Notes: a model not told the origin generated them from the sequence alone. DNA of 64,000 nt from Longimicrobiales bacterium (GCA_951813395.1 OX638356.1:1591340-1655339); one strand, 5' to 3'. Counted from the first letter of the stretch, positions 17,538 through 26,913 are shown. Made by a program: numbers and translations.

Positions 17538-19610
17538 TCAGCGGTCGACTCCCGGGACGGGAGCGTTCAACAGGTGTCTCACCAGGTAGTTCTTCTTCAA
17601 CTCCATGCTGTACTCGCCGGTCTGGCCGAACACCCCGTGGCACGTGTTGGCGTAGACCATCATGTCGTGCTGGATCCCGGCCCGGACGAGCGTCTCCGAC
17701 ATCTGGAAGAGGTCGGCCTGTGTGCCGGTGTCGTTGATCCCGCCGGTCAGCAGCGGCTTCCCCTTCAGACCGGGCGCCATTCGGAAGAAATTCGCGGCCT
17801 CGTAGCGCTCGTGGTTCTCCTGGGGCATGCCGAGATACGGCTCGTAGAGGTGGAAGGCGTACATGTCGTACCCGGGGACCTCGCTGATGCAGACCTTGTA
17901 GAGATCGGGCTCCTGGAGGATGGCGCGGGTCGAGTAATACCCGCCCCACGACCCCCCCATGATCGCCACGCGGTCGCCGTCGAGGAAGTCATGGCGGTCG
18001 ATCAGCTGCCGGATCGCGGCTGCGTGGTCTGCGACCACGGGCTTGCCCCAGTTCCCGACGATCACGTCATGGAACGCCTTCGAACGTCCGGGCGTCCCCC
18101 GGGCGTCGAGAACCACGACCACGAACCCCACGTTGGCCAGGGCGCGGTTGAAGTTGCCGATCCGGGCGAGGTCGCTCCCGAGGCCGGGGAACTGCTCACC
18201 CCCGAAGTCCATGGGCCGCATGGTGGTCTGAGGGCCGCCGTAGATGTATTCGACCACCGGATAGCGCCGCGAAGGATCGAAGTCGTAGGGGAGATACATC
18301 GTCACCCACAGGTCGGTTTCCCCGTCCGCCGCCTTAACCACGACTTCGCGCGGCGGAGTCCATCCCACCTGCTCCAGCCGGCCGATGTCCGCTTCCGACA
18401 GCGTGAGCACCCGCTCGCCGTCGGCGCGGCGCAGCACGGAGCGGGGCGGGGTGTCCACCGACGAATAGGTGTCTACGAAGTACCCGTAAGAGGGCGCCAT
18501 GGCCACGGTGTGACGGCCCTTGCCCTCGGTGAGCTGCGTCCGGTCCGCGCCGTCGAGGGTCACCCGGTTCAGGTGGAGGTCGTACGGTCGCTCCGGGTCG
18601 GTCTGCGCCGTGAAGTATACCCACCCGTTCTCCTGGTCGATGCCGACCACCTCCTCGACGGGAAACTCGCCTTGAGTGAGTTGGCGAACCGGATTGCCGT
18701 CCAGGTCGTACAGATACAGGTGCCGCCACCCGTGCCGTTCGGAGACCAGAATGAACCCGGACGCGTCGGGCAGCAGCCAGAAGCCCGTCCGCGAGCCCCA
18801 AACCGAATCGTGGTGGTGGGTCACGAAGGTCTCGGAGGCCTCGGTGGCAAGGGTGCGCACCGCACCGGTCAAGGCGTCGGCGGCCTGGACGTCGACACGG
18901 TCCATCAAGCGGCTGTAGCGCGCGAACACGACCTCGGAGCCATCGGGCAGCCAGGTCAGCACCCGGTAGTAGTAGTCCGCGGTTGTATCCTGTGCCACTG
19001 GCATCGGTGTGCGCGTGTGCAGGTCGAGGATATGGAGTCGAGTGTCGTAGAGTTTGCCGCCGGCGAGCATTGTGGGTATGAACTCGGCCTCTTCGAGCGG
19101 CTTCAGCCATTTGATGGTCGGGATCCGGGGCATGCCGTGCGAGCTGATCCTGGCCACCACCAGACGCTGCGAGTCCGGCGACCACGGATTCCACAGCGAC
19201 GTTTCCACGTCCCACTGCACGAACGTCTGCCCCTCCACGGTGAACTGCACGGAAGACGGGCCGGCAAAGGCCAGCTGGCGGAACGGCACGCCCAGGCCCG
19301 CGGGCTCGTGCCCCAGCGCTTCGGTCAGCGCCGCGCGCAAACGGGGCGTGTCGAACAGTTCCTCGACGACACCCGTCGTGGGATCGACCCGGTGAATGAC
19401 CGTGTTCTGCGGCCCGCCCTCCGCATACCAGAAGCTGTTGCCGTCGGGCATCCAGTTGGGGGTGACGCGGCCACCTTCGATCAGCGAGCCGAAGTCGAGG
19501 TAGCGCTGGTAGGCGGCCTCCCGTTCCGGGGCAACCTGCGTAGAGGCCGGCGGAACAGCGCCCGCCAACAGCAGCAGGGCATGGATCAGGGGACGCGAGG
19601 ACCGGACCAT
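17538..19610 (-). CDS. secreted S9 prolyl-oligopeptidase family peptidase (DPP-IV-like)
   Basis: A 690-residue protein. ATG at 19610 with GGAGGAA upstream, then a signal peptide (MVRSSRPLIHALLLLAGAV...STQ). Residues about 45-420 form the DPP-IV N-terminal propeller (NPWSPDSQRL, LTWLPDGSEVVFAR). The C-terminal peptidase domain has GGSWGG at 552-557 (nucleophile Ser554), Asp627 in GGINDTG and His658 in TCHG. It removes dipeptides or cleaves short peptides in the periplasm. The downstream gene, almost touching, is the intron-split hydrolase. It is divergent from the amidohydrolase at 19692. Confidence 0.9.
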   Translation of the reverse strand: MVRSSRPLIHALLLLAGAVPPASTQVAPEREAAYQRYLDFGSLIEGGRVTPNWMPDGNSFWYAEGGPQNTVIHRVDPTTGVVEELFDTPRLRAALTEALGHEPAGLGVPFRQLAFAGPSSVQFTVEGQTFVQWDVETSLWNPWSPDSQRLVVARISSHGMPRIPTIKWLKPLEEAEFIPTMLAGGKLYDTRLHILDLHTRTPMPVAQDTTADYYYRVLTWLPDGSEVVFARYSRLMDRVDVQAADALTGAVRTLATEASETFVTHHHDSVWGSRTGFWLLPDASGFILVSERHGWRHLYLYDLDGNPVRQLTQGEFPVEEVVGIDQENGWVYFTAQTDPERPYDLHLNRVTLDGADRTQLTEGKGRHTVAMAPSYGYFVDTYSSVDTPPRSVLRRADGERVLTLSEADIGRLEQVGWTPPREVVVKAADGETDLWVTMYLPYDFDPSRRYPVVEYIYGGPQTTMRPMDFGGEQFPGLGSDLARIGNFNRALANVGFVVVVLDARGTPGRSKAFHDVIVGNWGKPVVADHAAAIRQLIDRHDFLDGDRVAIMGGSWGGYYSTRAILQEPDLYKVCISEVPGYDMYAFHLYEPYLGMPQENHERYEAANFFRMAPGLKGKPLLTGGINDTGTQADLFQMSETLVRAGIQHDMMVYANTCHGVFGQTGEYSMELKKNYLVRHLLNAPVPGVDR

Positions 19611-19691
19611 GGCTTCCTCCAATGCTCTTTACGGACTGAATGCACCCCTCTACCCTGCAAGGGAAAAGAGACCTCAGGCAAGGAGCGGCAA

Positions 19692-21131
19692 ATGCGGAAT
19701 GACATGTGGGTGTTGGCGGCTGCGACAGCGGTCGCGCTCCAACCCGGCCAGGCGCCCGCCCAGGACCGGAGCGCACTTTCGGACGAGGTGCAGTCCTATT
19801 TGAGCGTCTCGGCGCCGGTCGTGGCGCTCGAAAACGTGCTCCTCTTCGACGGCACGGGCGGGCCCGCGCAGGCCGGACAAACCATCGTCATCCGCGGGAA
19901 CCGCATCGAGGCCGTGGGTGCATCGGGCTCGGTCGACATTCCCGCCGACGCGGAGCGGCTGGACCTCGCGGGCCATTCGGTGATGCCCGGCATGGTCGGT
20001 CTCCACGACCACCTGTACTACTACCAGAACGCCCCGCGCGTGGCGCAGATGCAGTACTCGGGGCCGCGCCTCTACCTGGGGGCCGGCGTCACGACCGTCC
20101 GGACGACGGGCAGCATGTCACCCTACCAGGACATCGCGCTCAAAGGCTCGGTCGAGCGGGGTGAGACCCCCGGCCCCCGCATCGTGATTACGGCGCCGTA
20201 CGTGATCAGCCCGGGGCCGGACGAGCGGCTCAGGGACCTCGGCATGTACGTGATCCGGGACGAGGAGTCGGCGCGCCGGTACGTCCGCTACTGGGCCGCG
20301 GAAGGCGCGGAGTGGGTCAAGGTGTACACGCAGATCTCGCGGGAGGCGCTGGGCACCATCATCGACGAGGCCCACAAGCAGGGCATGAAGGTCATGGGCC
20401 ACCTGTGCTCCGTGAGTTTCCGCGAGGCCACCGCGCTCGGCATCGACAACCTGGAGCACAGCCTTTGGGCCAACTCGGACTTCGATTCAACCCGCGAGCC
20501 CGACAAGTGCAGTCCGAACCTCGCCTTTTCGCTGGCAGAGCTCGATGTGAACAGTCCCGCCGTGGCTGTCACGATCGAGGAGATCATCGATGCGGGCGTG
20601 GCCATCACCTCGACGCTGGCCGTTGCGGAGCAGGCGACTCCGGCCGTCCCCGATCTCACGGCGAGGGATCTCGAGGCGCTCCCCGCTCACGTGGTTCAGA
20701 CCGAGATGGAGCGCCGACGGGTGATTCGGTCGGGGAGAACGGAATGGATGATCGACCTCCTGCACAACATGTTTGCCTTCGAGCGCCGCTTCGTGGAGGC
20801 GGGCGGACTGCTCGCGGCGGGCGTCGACCCCGCCTGGGGCGCGCTCCCCGGCTACGGCGACCAGCGCAATTTCGAACTCTTCGTGCAGGCGGGCTTCGAC
20901 GCGGCCACGGCCGTGCAGATCGTCAGCGCCAACGGCGCGAAGGTGATCGGGATCGACGACGAGGTGGGCACGGTGGCCGTGGGCAAGCTCGCCGACCTGA
21001 TCGTGATCGAGGGCGACATTGGCCGTACCGCGTCCGACATCCGCAACGTGCGGCTCGTCTTCAAGGACGGTCTGGGCTACGACGCGAAGAAGCTCACCGA
21101 TGCGGTGAAGGGGCTGGTCGGGATGCGGTGA
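19692..21131 (+). CDS. secreted amidohydrolase (imidazolonepropionase-like), second copy
   Basis: A 479-residue protein with signal peptide (MRNDMWVLAAATAVAL...APAQ) and GGAG 7 nt upstream of the ATG. The metal-binding pattern follows that of the paralogue at 8344-9765: HDH in GLHDHLYYY, Lys in WVKVYTQ, GHLCSV, NLEHS and AGVDPAWG. The C-terminal block is GTVAVGKLADLIVIEGD. Likely hydrolyses cyclic amides or dipeptide-like substrates in the periplasm; the substrate is unassigned. Its start is 82 bp from the divergent S9 peptidase start, suggesting a shared control region for peptidase and amidohydrolase. Confidence 0.88.
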   Translation: MRNDMWVLAAATAVALQPGQAPAQDRSALSDEVQSYLSVSAPVVALENVLLFDGTGGPAQAGQTIVIRGNRIEAVGASGSVDIPADAERLDLAGHSVMPGMVGLHDHLYYYQNAPRVAQMQYSGPRLYLGAGVTTVRTTGSMSPYQDIALKGSVERGETPGPRIVITAPYVISPGPDERLRDLGMYVIRDEESARRYVRYWAAEGAEWVKVYTQISREALGTIIDEAHKQGMKVMGHLCSVSFREATALGIDNLEHSLWANSDFDSTREPDKCSPNLAFSLAELDVNSPAVAVTIEEIIDAGVAITSTLAVAEQATPAVPDLTARDLEALPAHVVQTEMERRRVIRSGRTEWMIDLLHNMFAFERRFVEAGGLLAAGVDPAWGALPGYGDQRNFELFVQAGFDAATAVQIVSANGAKVIGIDDEVGTVAVGKLADLIVIEGDIGRTASDIRNVRLVFKDGLGYDAKKLTDAVKGLVGMR

Positions 21132-21223
21132 CGCCGCGCGGCGAGAACACTCGGATCATCTCGATGAGAAAGGCAAACAGCCGTGAGCGAAAGGCGTATG
21201 AAAAGCGACTTGAGGCGGATTGA
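21131..21223 (+). pseudogene. BrnT toxin remnant (C-terminal 30 codons)
   Basis: Immediately after the amidohydrolase, one frame reads TPRGENTRIISMRKANSRER followed by KAYEKRLEAD and stop. The RIIS-RKA-RER-YE pattern is the C-terminal end of BrnT-family ribonuclease toxins. The rest of the toxin is absent: upstream bases encode the amidohydrolase C-terminus in another frame. It overlaps the antitoxin start, as in intact brnTA operons. Confidence 0.65.
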
Positions 21224-21467
21224 CCGGATGAAGGATGAGGATATCGACTACTCGGACATCCCCGAGCTCGACGCCGAATTCTTCGCCACGGCACGCGTGG
21301 TGGTTCCGCCTGGTAAGAAGCAGGTAACGGTGCGTCTGGACAGAGATGTCCTGGCGTGGCTGAAGGCCCAGGGCAGAGGGTACCAGACCCGGATCAACGC
21401 CATTCTGCGGGCGTACTACGAGGCGCAACAGAGCCGGAGCGCTCGCTCGCGCCGAGGACAGGGTTGA
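21198..21467 (+). CDS. brnA: BrnA-like antitoxin (orphan)
   Basis: An 89-residue protein from ATG 21198 (AAAGG just upstream; GTG 21183 and ATG 21228 are alternatives). It contains DEDIDYSDIPELDAEFF, then PGKKQVTVRLDRDVLAWLKA and GYQTRINAILRAYYEAQ, the BrnA pattern with a C-terminal ribbon-helix-helix. BrnA neutralizes BrnT RNase and represses its own operon. Here the partner toxin is reduced to a stub at 21131-21223, so this antitoxin is an orphan. It might still act as a DNA-binding regulator or neutralize a BrnT elsewhere in the genome. Confidence 0.82.
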   Translation: MKSDLRRIDRMKDEDIDYSDIPELDAEFFATARVVVPPGKKQVTVRLDRDVLAWLKAQGRGYQTRINAILRAYYEAQQSRSARSRRGQG

Positions 21468-21476
21468 CTCGACGAA

Positions 21477-21510
21477 TCTCCCTCCCCGAGCGCGGCGCGA
21501 AGGGGGGAGA
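21477..21510 (+). terminator. possible terminator after brnA
   Basis: TCTCC and CCCC at 21477-21487 can pair with GGGGGGAGA at 21502-21510 with a small bulge, starting 10 nt after the stop. There is no T-run. Confidence 0.35.
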
Positions 21511-21823
21511 ATGAGTGTCTCGCTGCGCGCAAGCCTCTCCGTCATTCGCTCATGATTCCAGCCTTCAAAACATGCACATGGCATGCCCCCGATCCGACAC
21601 CCAGCCCCGTCGCGTCCGACCATGCTACTCATGCTTGCGCCGGGATGTGCCCCAAAATAGCTTCCCACCTTCCCCAGGGAGCCTGTGGCGTAGCGGGTTG
21701 ACTGTGATGATCGAGCAACTTCCGGTAGCCGGTGCCGCAGGCCTATTCTCCCATCAACTGCTCGAACCTTGTCTGGGCGTCCAGAGGTGTCGCCCTTCTA
21801 CCCTTCTCCATAGGAGATGACGC
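21511..21823. other. intergenic region upstream of the second SusC gene
   Basis: About 313 bp with no convincing gene. One open frame (21515-21820) has no recognizable domain, odd composition and no clear ribosome-binding site. A TTGACT at 21698 could be a -35 box but no good -10 follows at 16-18 bp. It ends in the TAGGAGATGACGC leader of the SusC gene. Confidence 0.4.
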
Positions 21824-24800
21824 ATGACTCTACTTCGTAAGACCGGAGTCCTCGTGGCGCTGCTGGCTCTCGCCGTACCCGCTAGCGCCCAGGAGCGCGG
21901 CTCAGTAAGCGGGACTGTGCGGGAGGCGGCCACAATGGCGCCTCTCGCCGGTGCGCAGATGCAGATCGATGGTACGAACTTCGGTGGCCTGACGACCGCC
22001 GAAGGCCGTTTCCTCATCCTCAACATCCCTCCCGGGACGTATACCTTGCGCGCGACTTTCATCGGCTACGGCCCCGTCGCACACGAGTTTACCGTTGCCG
22101 GCGGCGGAACTGCCGAGCTGGACTTCGAGCTCGCTACGTCGGCCCTCGCGCTCGACGAGCTCGTAGTCACGGCCACCGGCCAGCAACGCAAGCGGGAACT
22201 CGGAAACGCGGTGGGAGACATCGACGTGACCGAGGTCCGCGACATAGCCCCGATCAACAACATCTCCGACCTCCTGCAGGGACGGTCGGCCGGGGTTCAG
22301 GTATTCAGCTCCGCGGGCACCTCGGGAGTGGGTTCCCGAATCCGCATCCGGGGATCGAGTTCGATTTCCCTGTCCAACGAACCGCTGATCTATGTGGACG
22401 GAATCCGGGTGGACAACCGCATGAGCGGCCTTGGAGCCGGGGGCCAGGAAGCCTCCCGTCTCGACGACTTCAATCCCGAGGACATCGAGTCGATCGAGAT
22501 TGTGAAAGGCCCATCGGCGGCGACTCTGTACGGCACCGAAGCCGCCAACGGCGTAATCCGGATCACTACGCGTCGTGGACTTCCAGGAGACACGCGCTGG
22601 AACATCTGGACCGAAGGCGGCGTGATCCAGGAGCCGAACACCTACCCGCTGAATTTCGCGGGGCTCGACGCGGCCGGAGGCACTTACGCGCGGGCATGCC
22701 GCCTGAACGAGGTCGCCCAGGGGCTTTGCAACCAGACGTCGGTCGAGTCCTACCAGGTTCTGCACGACCCGGCGCTGTCCCCGATCGACGACGGCAACCG
22801 TCGGCAGCTCGGTGTGTCCCTGACGGGAGGTTCCGAACGGATCAACTACTACATTGCGGCCGAGCTCGAGACGGAAGTGGGACCGTACTCCCTGCCGCAA
22901 CCCGACCGCGAGGATCTGGAGGCGCGCGGTGTCCCGATTACCAGCGAGGTCGAACGCCCGAACCAGCTCGAGCGCAAGAACCTGCGGGTCAACCTGAACA
23001 GCCAGGTGGCCGACCGCGTCACCTTGTCGCTCCAGATGTCCTATCTGGACAGCCACTTCGCCTACATGGGGAACGACAACAACTCGTTCGGCTTCCTGCC
23101 GAGTGCCTTCTTCGGCGGATCGAACCCTGACCGGGCCTGGGGATTCCAGCGTCCGGCACAGCTCTTCGGCCGGACTTTCTACCAGGACACGAACCGCCTC
23201 ACTGTCGGCAGCACCGTTACCTGGGATCCGTTCCAGTGGCTGTCAGTCCGTGGCACCGGTGGTATCGACTACTACAACCGGGGAGACATCTCCTTCTTCG
23301 CGCGCGACATCGGCGTTCCCGGCGACCGCGACCTCGGGCGAAAGGACACCGACTACCTGAACCAGTGGCAGTACACGCTGGACATGAGTAGCACAGCATC
23401 CTTCGATCTGCCCGGGTCGATCACCTCGAGATCGACCCTGGGAGTGCAGTACTTCGAGAATCAGTTCCAGGGTACCAGTGCCTGGGGCATCGATATCGTG
23501 AACGGCGGCTCGTCGATCGGTCTGGCCGCCGAGACCTTTTCGAGTGAATTCCACACCTTCGAGAAGACCGCCGGACTCTTCATCGACCAGCAGTTCGGCC
23601 TGAACGACCGCCTCTTCGTCACCGGCGCGATCCGCGCGGACGACAACAGCGCCTTCGGTCAGGACTTCGATCTCATCTTCTACCCCAAGGCGAGCCTCTC
23701 CTGGATCGCCTCGGAGGAAGCGTTCTTCCCGCAGATCCCGTTCCTTGACCAGCTGCGGTTCCGCGGTGCCTGGGGCAAGTCCGGCCTGCAGCCGGGATCG
23801 GACGACGCGATCCGGACGCTGTCAGCGACGGCGATCACGACTCCGGGCGACGAGACGAGTTCCGGCGTGTCGATCGGGAACATCGGCAACAGCCTGCTTG
23901 AGCCCGAAAGGTCCAGCGAAATCGAGCTGGGCTTCGACGCCGAGGTTGCCGGCGGGCGCGCTGGACTCGAATTCACCTATTACGACAAGCGAACGGATGG
24001 GGCGCTGATCACCGTGCCATTGGCCCCGTCACTCGGCGCGAGCGCGTCGCGATGGATCAACATCGGCGAGGTACAGAACCGCGGCTTCGAGGCCACGCTG
24101 ACAGCCGAAGTCGTGAACGTCGACCAGTTCGGTTGGGACGTGACCTTCTCCGGTTCGATCAATCAGAACGAGCTGCTCTCGCTGGGCGAGGGGACCGAGC
24201 CGATCGGTTCGCAGACCCGCTTCGTGCCCGGATTCCCGCTCGGCGGCCAGTGGGACCGTCCGATCCAGAGCTGGAGCGACACCGATGGCAACGGCATTCT
24301 CACGCCGGACGAGCTCGTGATCGGTGACACGATCGAATACATCGGTCCGGGGCAGCCGGAGAACCAGCTGACGATCAGTTCGAACTTCCAGATCCTCGAG
24401 AACATCAACGTCTACGGACTCCTCGACTATCGGGGCAACTACATCGCCTACAACAACACGGAGCGGTTCCGTTGCCGCTTCCGACTGTGCCAGGCGCTGA
24501 TCGATCCGGGGACACCGATCGACGAACAGGCTCGCGCGGTGGCGTCGCTGCTGCATCCGAGCCAGACGGTCTGGGGGTACATGGAAAGGGGTGACTTCTG
24601 GAAGCTTCGCGAGGTTTCGGTAAGGTACGATCTGCCGGACTTCATCATGACCCGGATCGGCGCGTCCCGCGGCTCGCTCACCGTGTCGGGACGCAATCTG
24701 GGAGTGTGGACGGACTACACGGGGATGGACCCCGAAATCAACTGGAACGGATCGGGTGACAACTTCGGCATCTCGGAGTTCCTGACCCAGCCTCCGGTCC

Positions 24801-24835
24801 GCTACTACACCGTCCGCCTCAACCTCACCTTCTGA
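21824..24835 (+). CDS. SusC/RagA-type TonB-dependent outer-membrane receptor (second)
   Basis: A 1003-residue protein. Signal peptide MTLLRKTGVLVALLALAV...SAQ, then a carboxypeptidase-regulatory-like domain (GSVSGTVREAATMAPLAGAQ). The plug shows ISDLLQGRSAGVQV, IRIRGSSSISLSNEPL, YVDGIRVD and VKGPSAATLYGTEAANGVI. The barrel runs to the terminal LNLTF. AGGAG stands 8 nt before the ATG. It is paired with the SusD gene 14 nt downstream. Its plug resembles that of the third receptor (59161-62391) more than the first, judging from the TLYGTEA(A/S)NGVI block. Imports a ligand across the outer membrane with TonB; ligand unknown. Confidence 0.92.
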   Translation: MTLLRKTGVLVALLALAVPASAQERGSVSGTVREAATMAPLAGAQMQIDGTNFGGLTTAEGRFLILNIPPGTYTLRATFIGYGPVAHEFTVAGGGTAELDFELATSALALDELVVTATGQQRKRELGNAVGDIDVTEVRDIAPINNISDLLQGRSAGVQVFSSAGTSGVGSRIRIRGSSSISLSNEPLIYVDGIRVDNRMSGLGAGGQEASRLDDFNPEDIESIEIVKGPSAATLYGTEAANGVIRITTRRGLPGDTRWNIWTEGGVIQEPNTYPLNFAGLDAAGGTYARACRLNEVAQGLCNQTSVESYQVLHDPALSPIDDGNRRQLGVSLTGGSERINYYIAAELETEVGPYSLPQPDREDLEARGVPITSEVERPNQLERKNLRVNLNSQVADRVTLSLQMSYLDSHFAYMGNDNNSFGFLPSAFFGGSNPDRAWGFQRPAQLFGRTFYQDTNRLTVGSTVTWDPFQWLSVRGTGGIDYYNRGDISFFARDIGVPGDRDLGRKDTDYLNQWQYTLDMSSTASFDLPGSITSRSTLGVQYFENQFQGTSAWGIDIVNGGSSIGLAAETFSSEFHTFEKTAGLFIDQQFGLNDRLFVTGAIRADDNSAFGQDFDLIFYPKASLSWIASEEAFFPQIPFLDQLRFRGAWGKSGLQPGSDDAIRTLSATAITTPGDETSSGVSIGNIGNSLLEPERSSEIELGFDAEVAGGRAGLEFTYYDKRTDGALITVPLAPSLGASASRWINIGEVQNRGFEATLTAEVVNVDQFGWDVTFSGSINQNELLSLGEGTEPIGSQTRFVPGFPLGGQWDRPIQSWSDTDGNGILTPDELVIGDTIEYIGPGQPENQLTISSNFQILENINVYGLLDYRGNYIAYNNTERFRCRFRLCQALIDPGTPIDEQARAVASLLHPSQTVWGYMERGDFWKLREVSVRYDLPDFIMTRIGASRGSLTVSGRNLGVWTDYTGMDPEINWNGSGDNFGISEFLTQPPVRYYTVRLNLTF

Positions 24836-24849
24836 CAGGAGACCGACCA

Positions 24850-26169
24850 ATGAAGTATCTGAACAAGACGGTTCGGCCGTTCCTGGTGATTCTGGTGGCG
24901 ACCGGCTTCGCGGCGTGCGACACCGACCAGCTTCTTAACGTGGTCGACCCCGATATCGTAACGCCCGGCGACGTTGTGGGAGAGAAGGGTGCCGAGCTGT
25001 ACTGGGCCGGCGCCGTCGGCCTCTTCGCCAATGCCTATTCCAGCGGCGGCGGCGGACAGGTGGTCTACTCGGGAATGATATCCGACGAGTTCCATCTCTC
25101 CGGCACCTTCCCGACTCGCAACGAAGTGGACCGGCGCGAGATGGACGACCGCAACGGGACACTTCTGGGCCAGTACCGGACCTACCACAGGGCCCGGGTA
25201 GGGACCAAGAACGCCGCCGAGCGGATGGCTGAGCTTCTGCCCGGTGACAGCCGCATCGCCGAGATGTGGAACATGAACGCGTTCGTCAACCTCTTCTTTG
25301 CGGAGAACTACTGCTCCGGCGTCCCCTTCAGCGACACGCCCAACGAGGGCGACATCGTGTACGGCGACCGGCAGACGACGCAAGAGATCTACGACGCTGC
25401 ACTTGCTTCCTTCGGGGCTGCGGACCAAGCGGCGGGCGGCGACGCAAATCAAAAGAATCTGGCGGCGATCGGGATCGCGAGAACCCGCCTCAACATGAAC
25501 GACTACGCCGGCGCCGCGAGCGCGGCCGCTACAATTCCCGCCGATTGGGAATATTATGTCCGAAGCAAGCAGGGCGGGGACTTCGGACAGCGGAATGCCA
25601 TCTTCGAACTCAACCAGCGCCAGCGTCGCTGGTCGATTTCCGACGCCGAGGGAGAGAACGGTGTGGCGTTCCGATCAGACGATGATGTGCGCGTGCCGTG
25701 GGAGGACAGCGGAGGCCCGGGCTTCGACCAGGAGACACCGCTGTTCCACCAGCTCAAGTACACCTCCGAGGAGTCCGATGTCGTGCTCGGCAGCGGGCTC
25801 GAGGCCCAGCTCATCAAGGCCGAGGTCGAGCTGAGCAACGGCGGCCCGTGGCTTGCCACGCTGAATGCGCTACGCGAGGGCGTGGGGCTGCCGGCCCTGT
25901 CCGATCCCGGTGACCGCGATGGACAGGTCAGGATGCTCTTCGAGGAACGCGCCCGTTGGCTGTTTGGGACCGGGCATCGCCTGGGCGACCTGCGCCGACT
26001 TGTGCGCCAGTACGGCTATAACCAGGCAGAGGTGTTTCCGACCGGCAGCTTCTTCAAGGGCGGCGCGTACGGGAGCGACGTGAACTTCCCGATCCCGTTC
26101 GAGGAACACGAGAACGAAGCGTTGTCCGGGCTGGAAGGGCAGTCGCTGTGCCTTGACCGCGAAGCCTAG
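24850..26169 (+). CDS. SusD/RagB-type outer-membrane lipoprotein (second)
   Basis: A 439-residue lipoprotein: MKYLNKTVRPFLVILVATGF then lipobox AAC (Cys23). The mature N-terminus has TDQLLNVVDPDIVTPGDV, usual for SusD proteins here. Helical TPR-like parts include NLAAIGIARTRLNMNDYAGA, and near the end LFEERARWLFGTGHRLGDLR is a typical SusD C-terminal block. AGGAG precedes the ATG. It partners the upstream SusC. It is followed by two hairpins. Confidence 0.88.
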   Translation: MKYLNKTVRPFLVILVATGFAACDTDQLLNVVDPDIVTPGDVVGEKGAELYWAGAVGLFANAYSSGGGGQVVYSGMISDEFHLSGTFPTRNEVDRREMDDRNGTLLGQYRTYHRARVGTKNAAERMAELLPGDSRIAEMWNMNAFVNLFFAENYCSGVPFSDTPNEGDIVYGDRQTTQEIYDAALASFGAADQAAGGDANQKNLAAIGIARTRLNMNDYAGAASAAATIPADWEYYVRSKQGGDFGQRNAIFELNQRQRRWSISDAEGENGVAFRSDDDVRVPWEDSGGPGFDQETPLFHQLKYTSEESDVVLGSGLEAQLIKAEVELSNGGPWLATLNALREGVGLPALSDPGDRDGQVRMLFEERARWLFGTGHRLGDLRRLVRQYGYNQAEVFPTGSFFKGGAYGSDVNFPIPFEEHENEALSGLEGQSLCLDREA

Positions 26170-26194
26170 TCAGCCAGGGCTGACTTCCACAGCC

Positions 26195-26249
26195 TGCCCG
26201 TAAACAGGCGGGCAAGAGGGGCGTTCCGCTGCGAGGCGGGGCGCCCCTC
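26195..26249 (+). terminator. tandem hairpins after the second SusC/SusD operon
   Basis: TGCCCG/CGGGCA (26195-26214, 8-nt loop) and GAGGGGCG/CGCCCCTC (26216-26223 with 26242-26249) lie between convergent genes. A third short inverted repeat, GTCAGCC/GGCTGAC, overlaps the SusD stop. Probably a bidirectional terminator region. Confidence 0.5.
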
Positions 26250-26251
26250 GG

Positions 26252-26680
26252 TCATGTGCCGGTACGGGTCCGGATCAGAATCACCCCGTCGCCCGCATTG
26301 GTGCCGTAGTATGTAGTCGCGTGCACGCCGGTGAGCACCTGGATGCGCTCGATGTCTGCGGCCGGAAGCGCGTCCAGGAGGCTGAGGTCGCGAACCTGGA
26401 CCCGGTCTAGGTAGATCGGCATGTCTTCGACGAGGGAGATGCTGGAGTAACCCCGTCGGTGAACACGGGCGGGACCACCGCGCGAGGTTTCCCCGAAATT
26501 CGCATAGCGGACCGTTCGCCGCAGTGCTTCCCACATGGTCTTTGCCTCGGACGCAAGGACTTCGTCGGCCGTAATCACGGTGCCCGCCTGGGCATCCGGC
26601 AGGTTCGGACGCGGGCGAATGCCACAGGCCGCAAGCAGCAGTACGACCGACACGGTCAAGACAACTCGAGAACGGACCAC
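26252..26680 (-). CDS. small lipoprotein made of a TonB-receptor plug-like domain
   Basis: 142 residues from a GTG at 26680 (GAGGT upstream): a short lipoprotein signal with lipobox LAAC, then VITADEVLASEAKTMWEALR and IYLDRVQVRD, followed by LPAADIERIQVLTGVHATTYYGTNAG and GVILIRTRTG. This is the core of a TonB-dependent receptor plug (helix, YxDG-like strand, IExIxVxxGxxAxxYGxxAxxGVIxIxT) with no beta-barrel. Free plug-domain lipoproteins of this size occur in Gemmatimonadota but have no assigned role. It is convergent with the second SusC/SusD operon. The GTG start is the least certain part. Confidence 0.68.
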   Translation of the reverse strand: MVRSRVVLTVSVVLLLAACGIRPRPNLPDAQAGTVITADEVLASEAKTMWEALRRTVRYANFGETSRGGPARVHRRGYSSISLVEDMPIYLDRVQVRDLSLLDALPAADIERIQVLTGVHATTYYGTNAGDGVILIRTRTGT

Positions 26681-26708
26681 GCCATTTACCTCACATTCAC
26701 CGGCTACG

Positions 26709-26910
26709 CCACACGCGTCGGGAACGGCCGATCCCGGTGCACCCGGCGCTCCGCTTCGCGCAAGTCGCCCTCCTCCGCCAGGAAGATGTTGGGCACGTAT
26801 GACTTGCGGATTCCGGTCGATTATGGGAACCAGATGCTCTGAATCTGCACCATGATCCGGCGTCCCGCCAGAACATCGAGGCTCTGCCACACGTTCGAGC
26901 CGGTCTGGAA
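26709..26910 (-). other. possible remnant of a protein-coding gene
   Basis: Between the plug lipoprotein and the esterase, one minus-strand frame reads GIRKSYVPNIFLAEEGDLRE, continuing AERRVHR and on to a stop. Immediately before it is NVWQSLDVLAGRRIMVQIQS, then a stop. These read like the C-terminal end of a degraded gene. No family can be assigned. The remaining bases to 27024 hold only the palindrome at 26914. Confidence 0.25.
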
Positions 26911-26913
26911 ATG

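Noticed and set aside
17511-19690. Very long open frame on the plus strand opposite the S9 peptidase
   Set aside because: The minus strand has a signal peptide, S9 motifs and a ribosome-binding site. The plus frame is a GC-rich shadow leading by chance into the real amidohydrolase.
21515-21820. 101-codon frame before the second SusC gene
   Set aside because: No family, no convincing start signal; more likely leader and promoter sequence.
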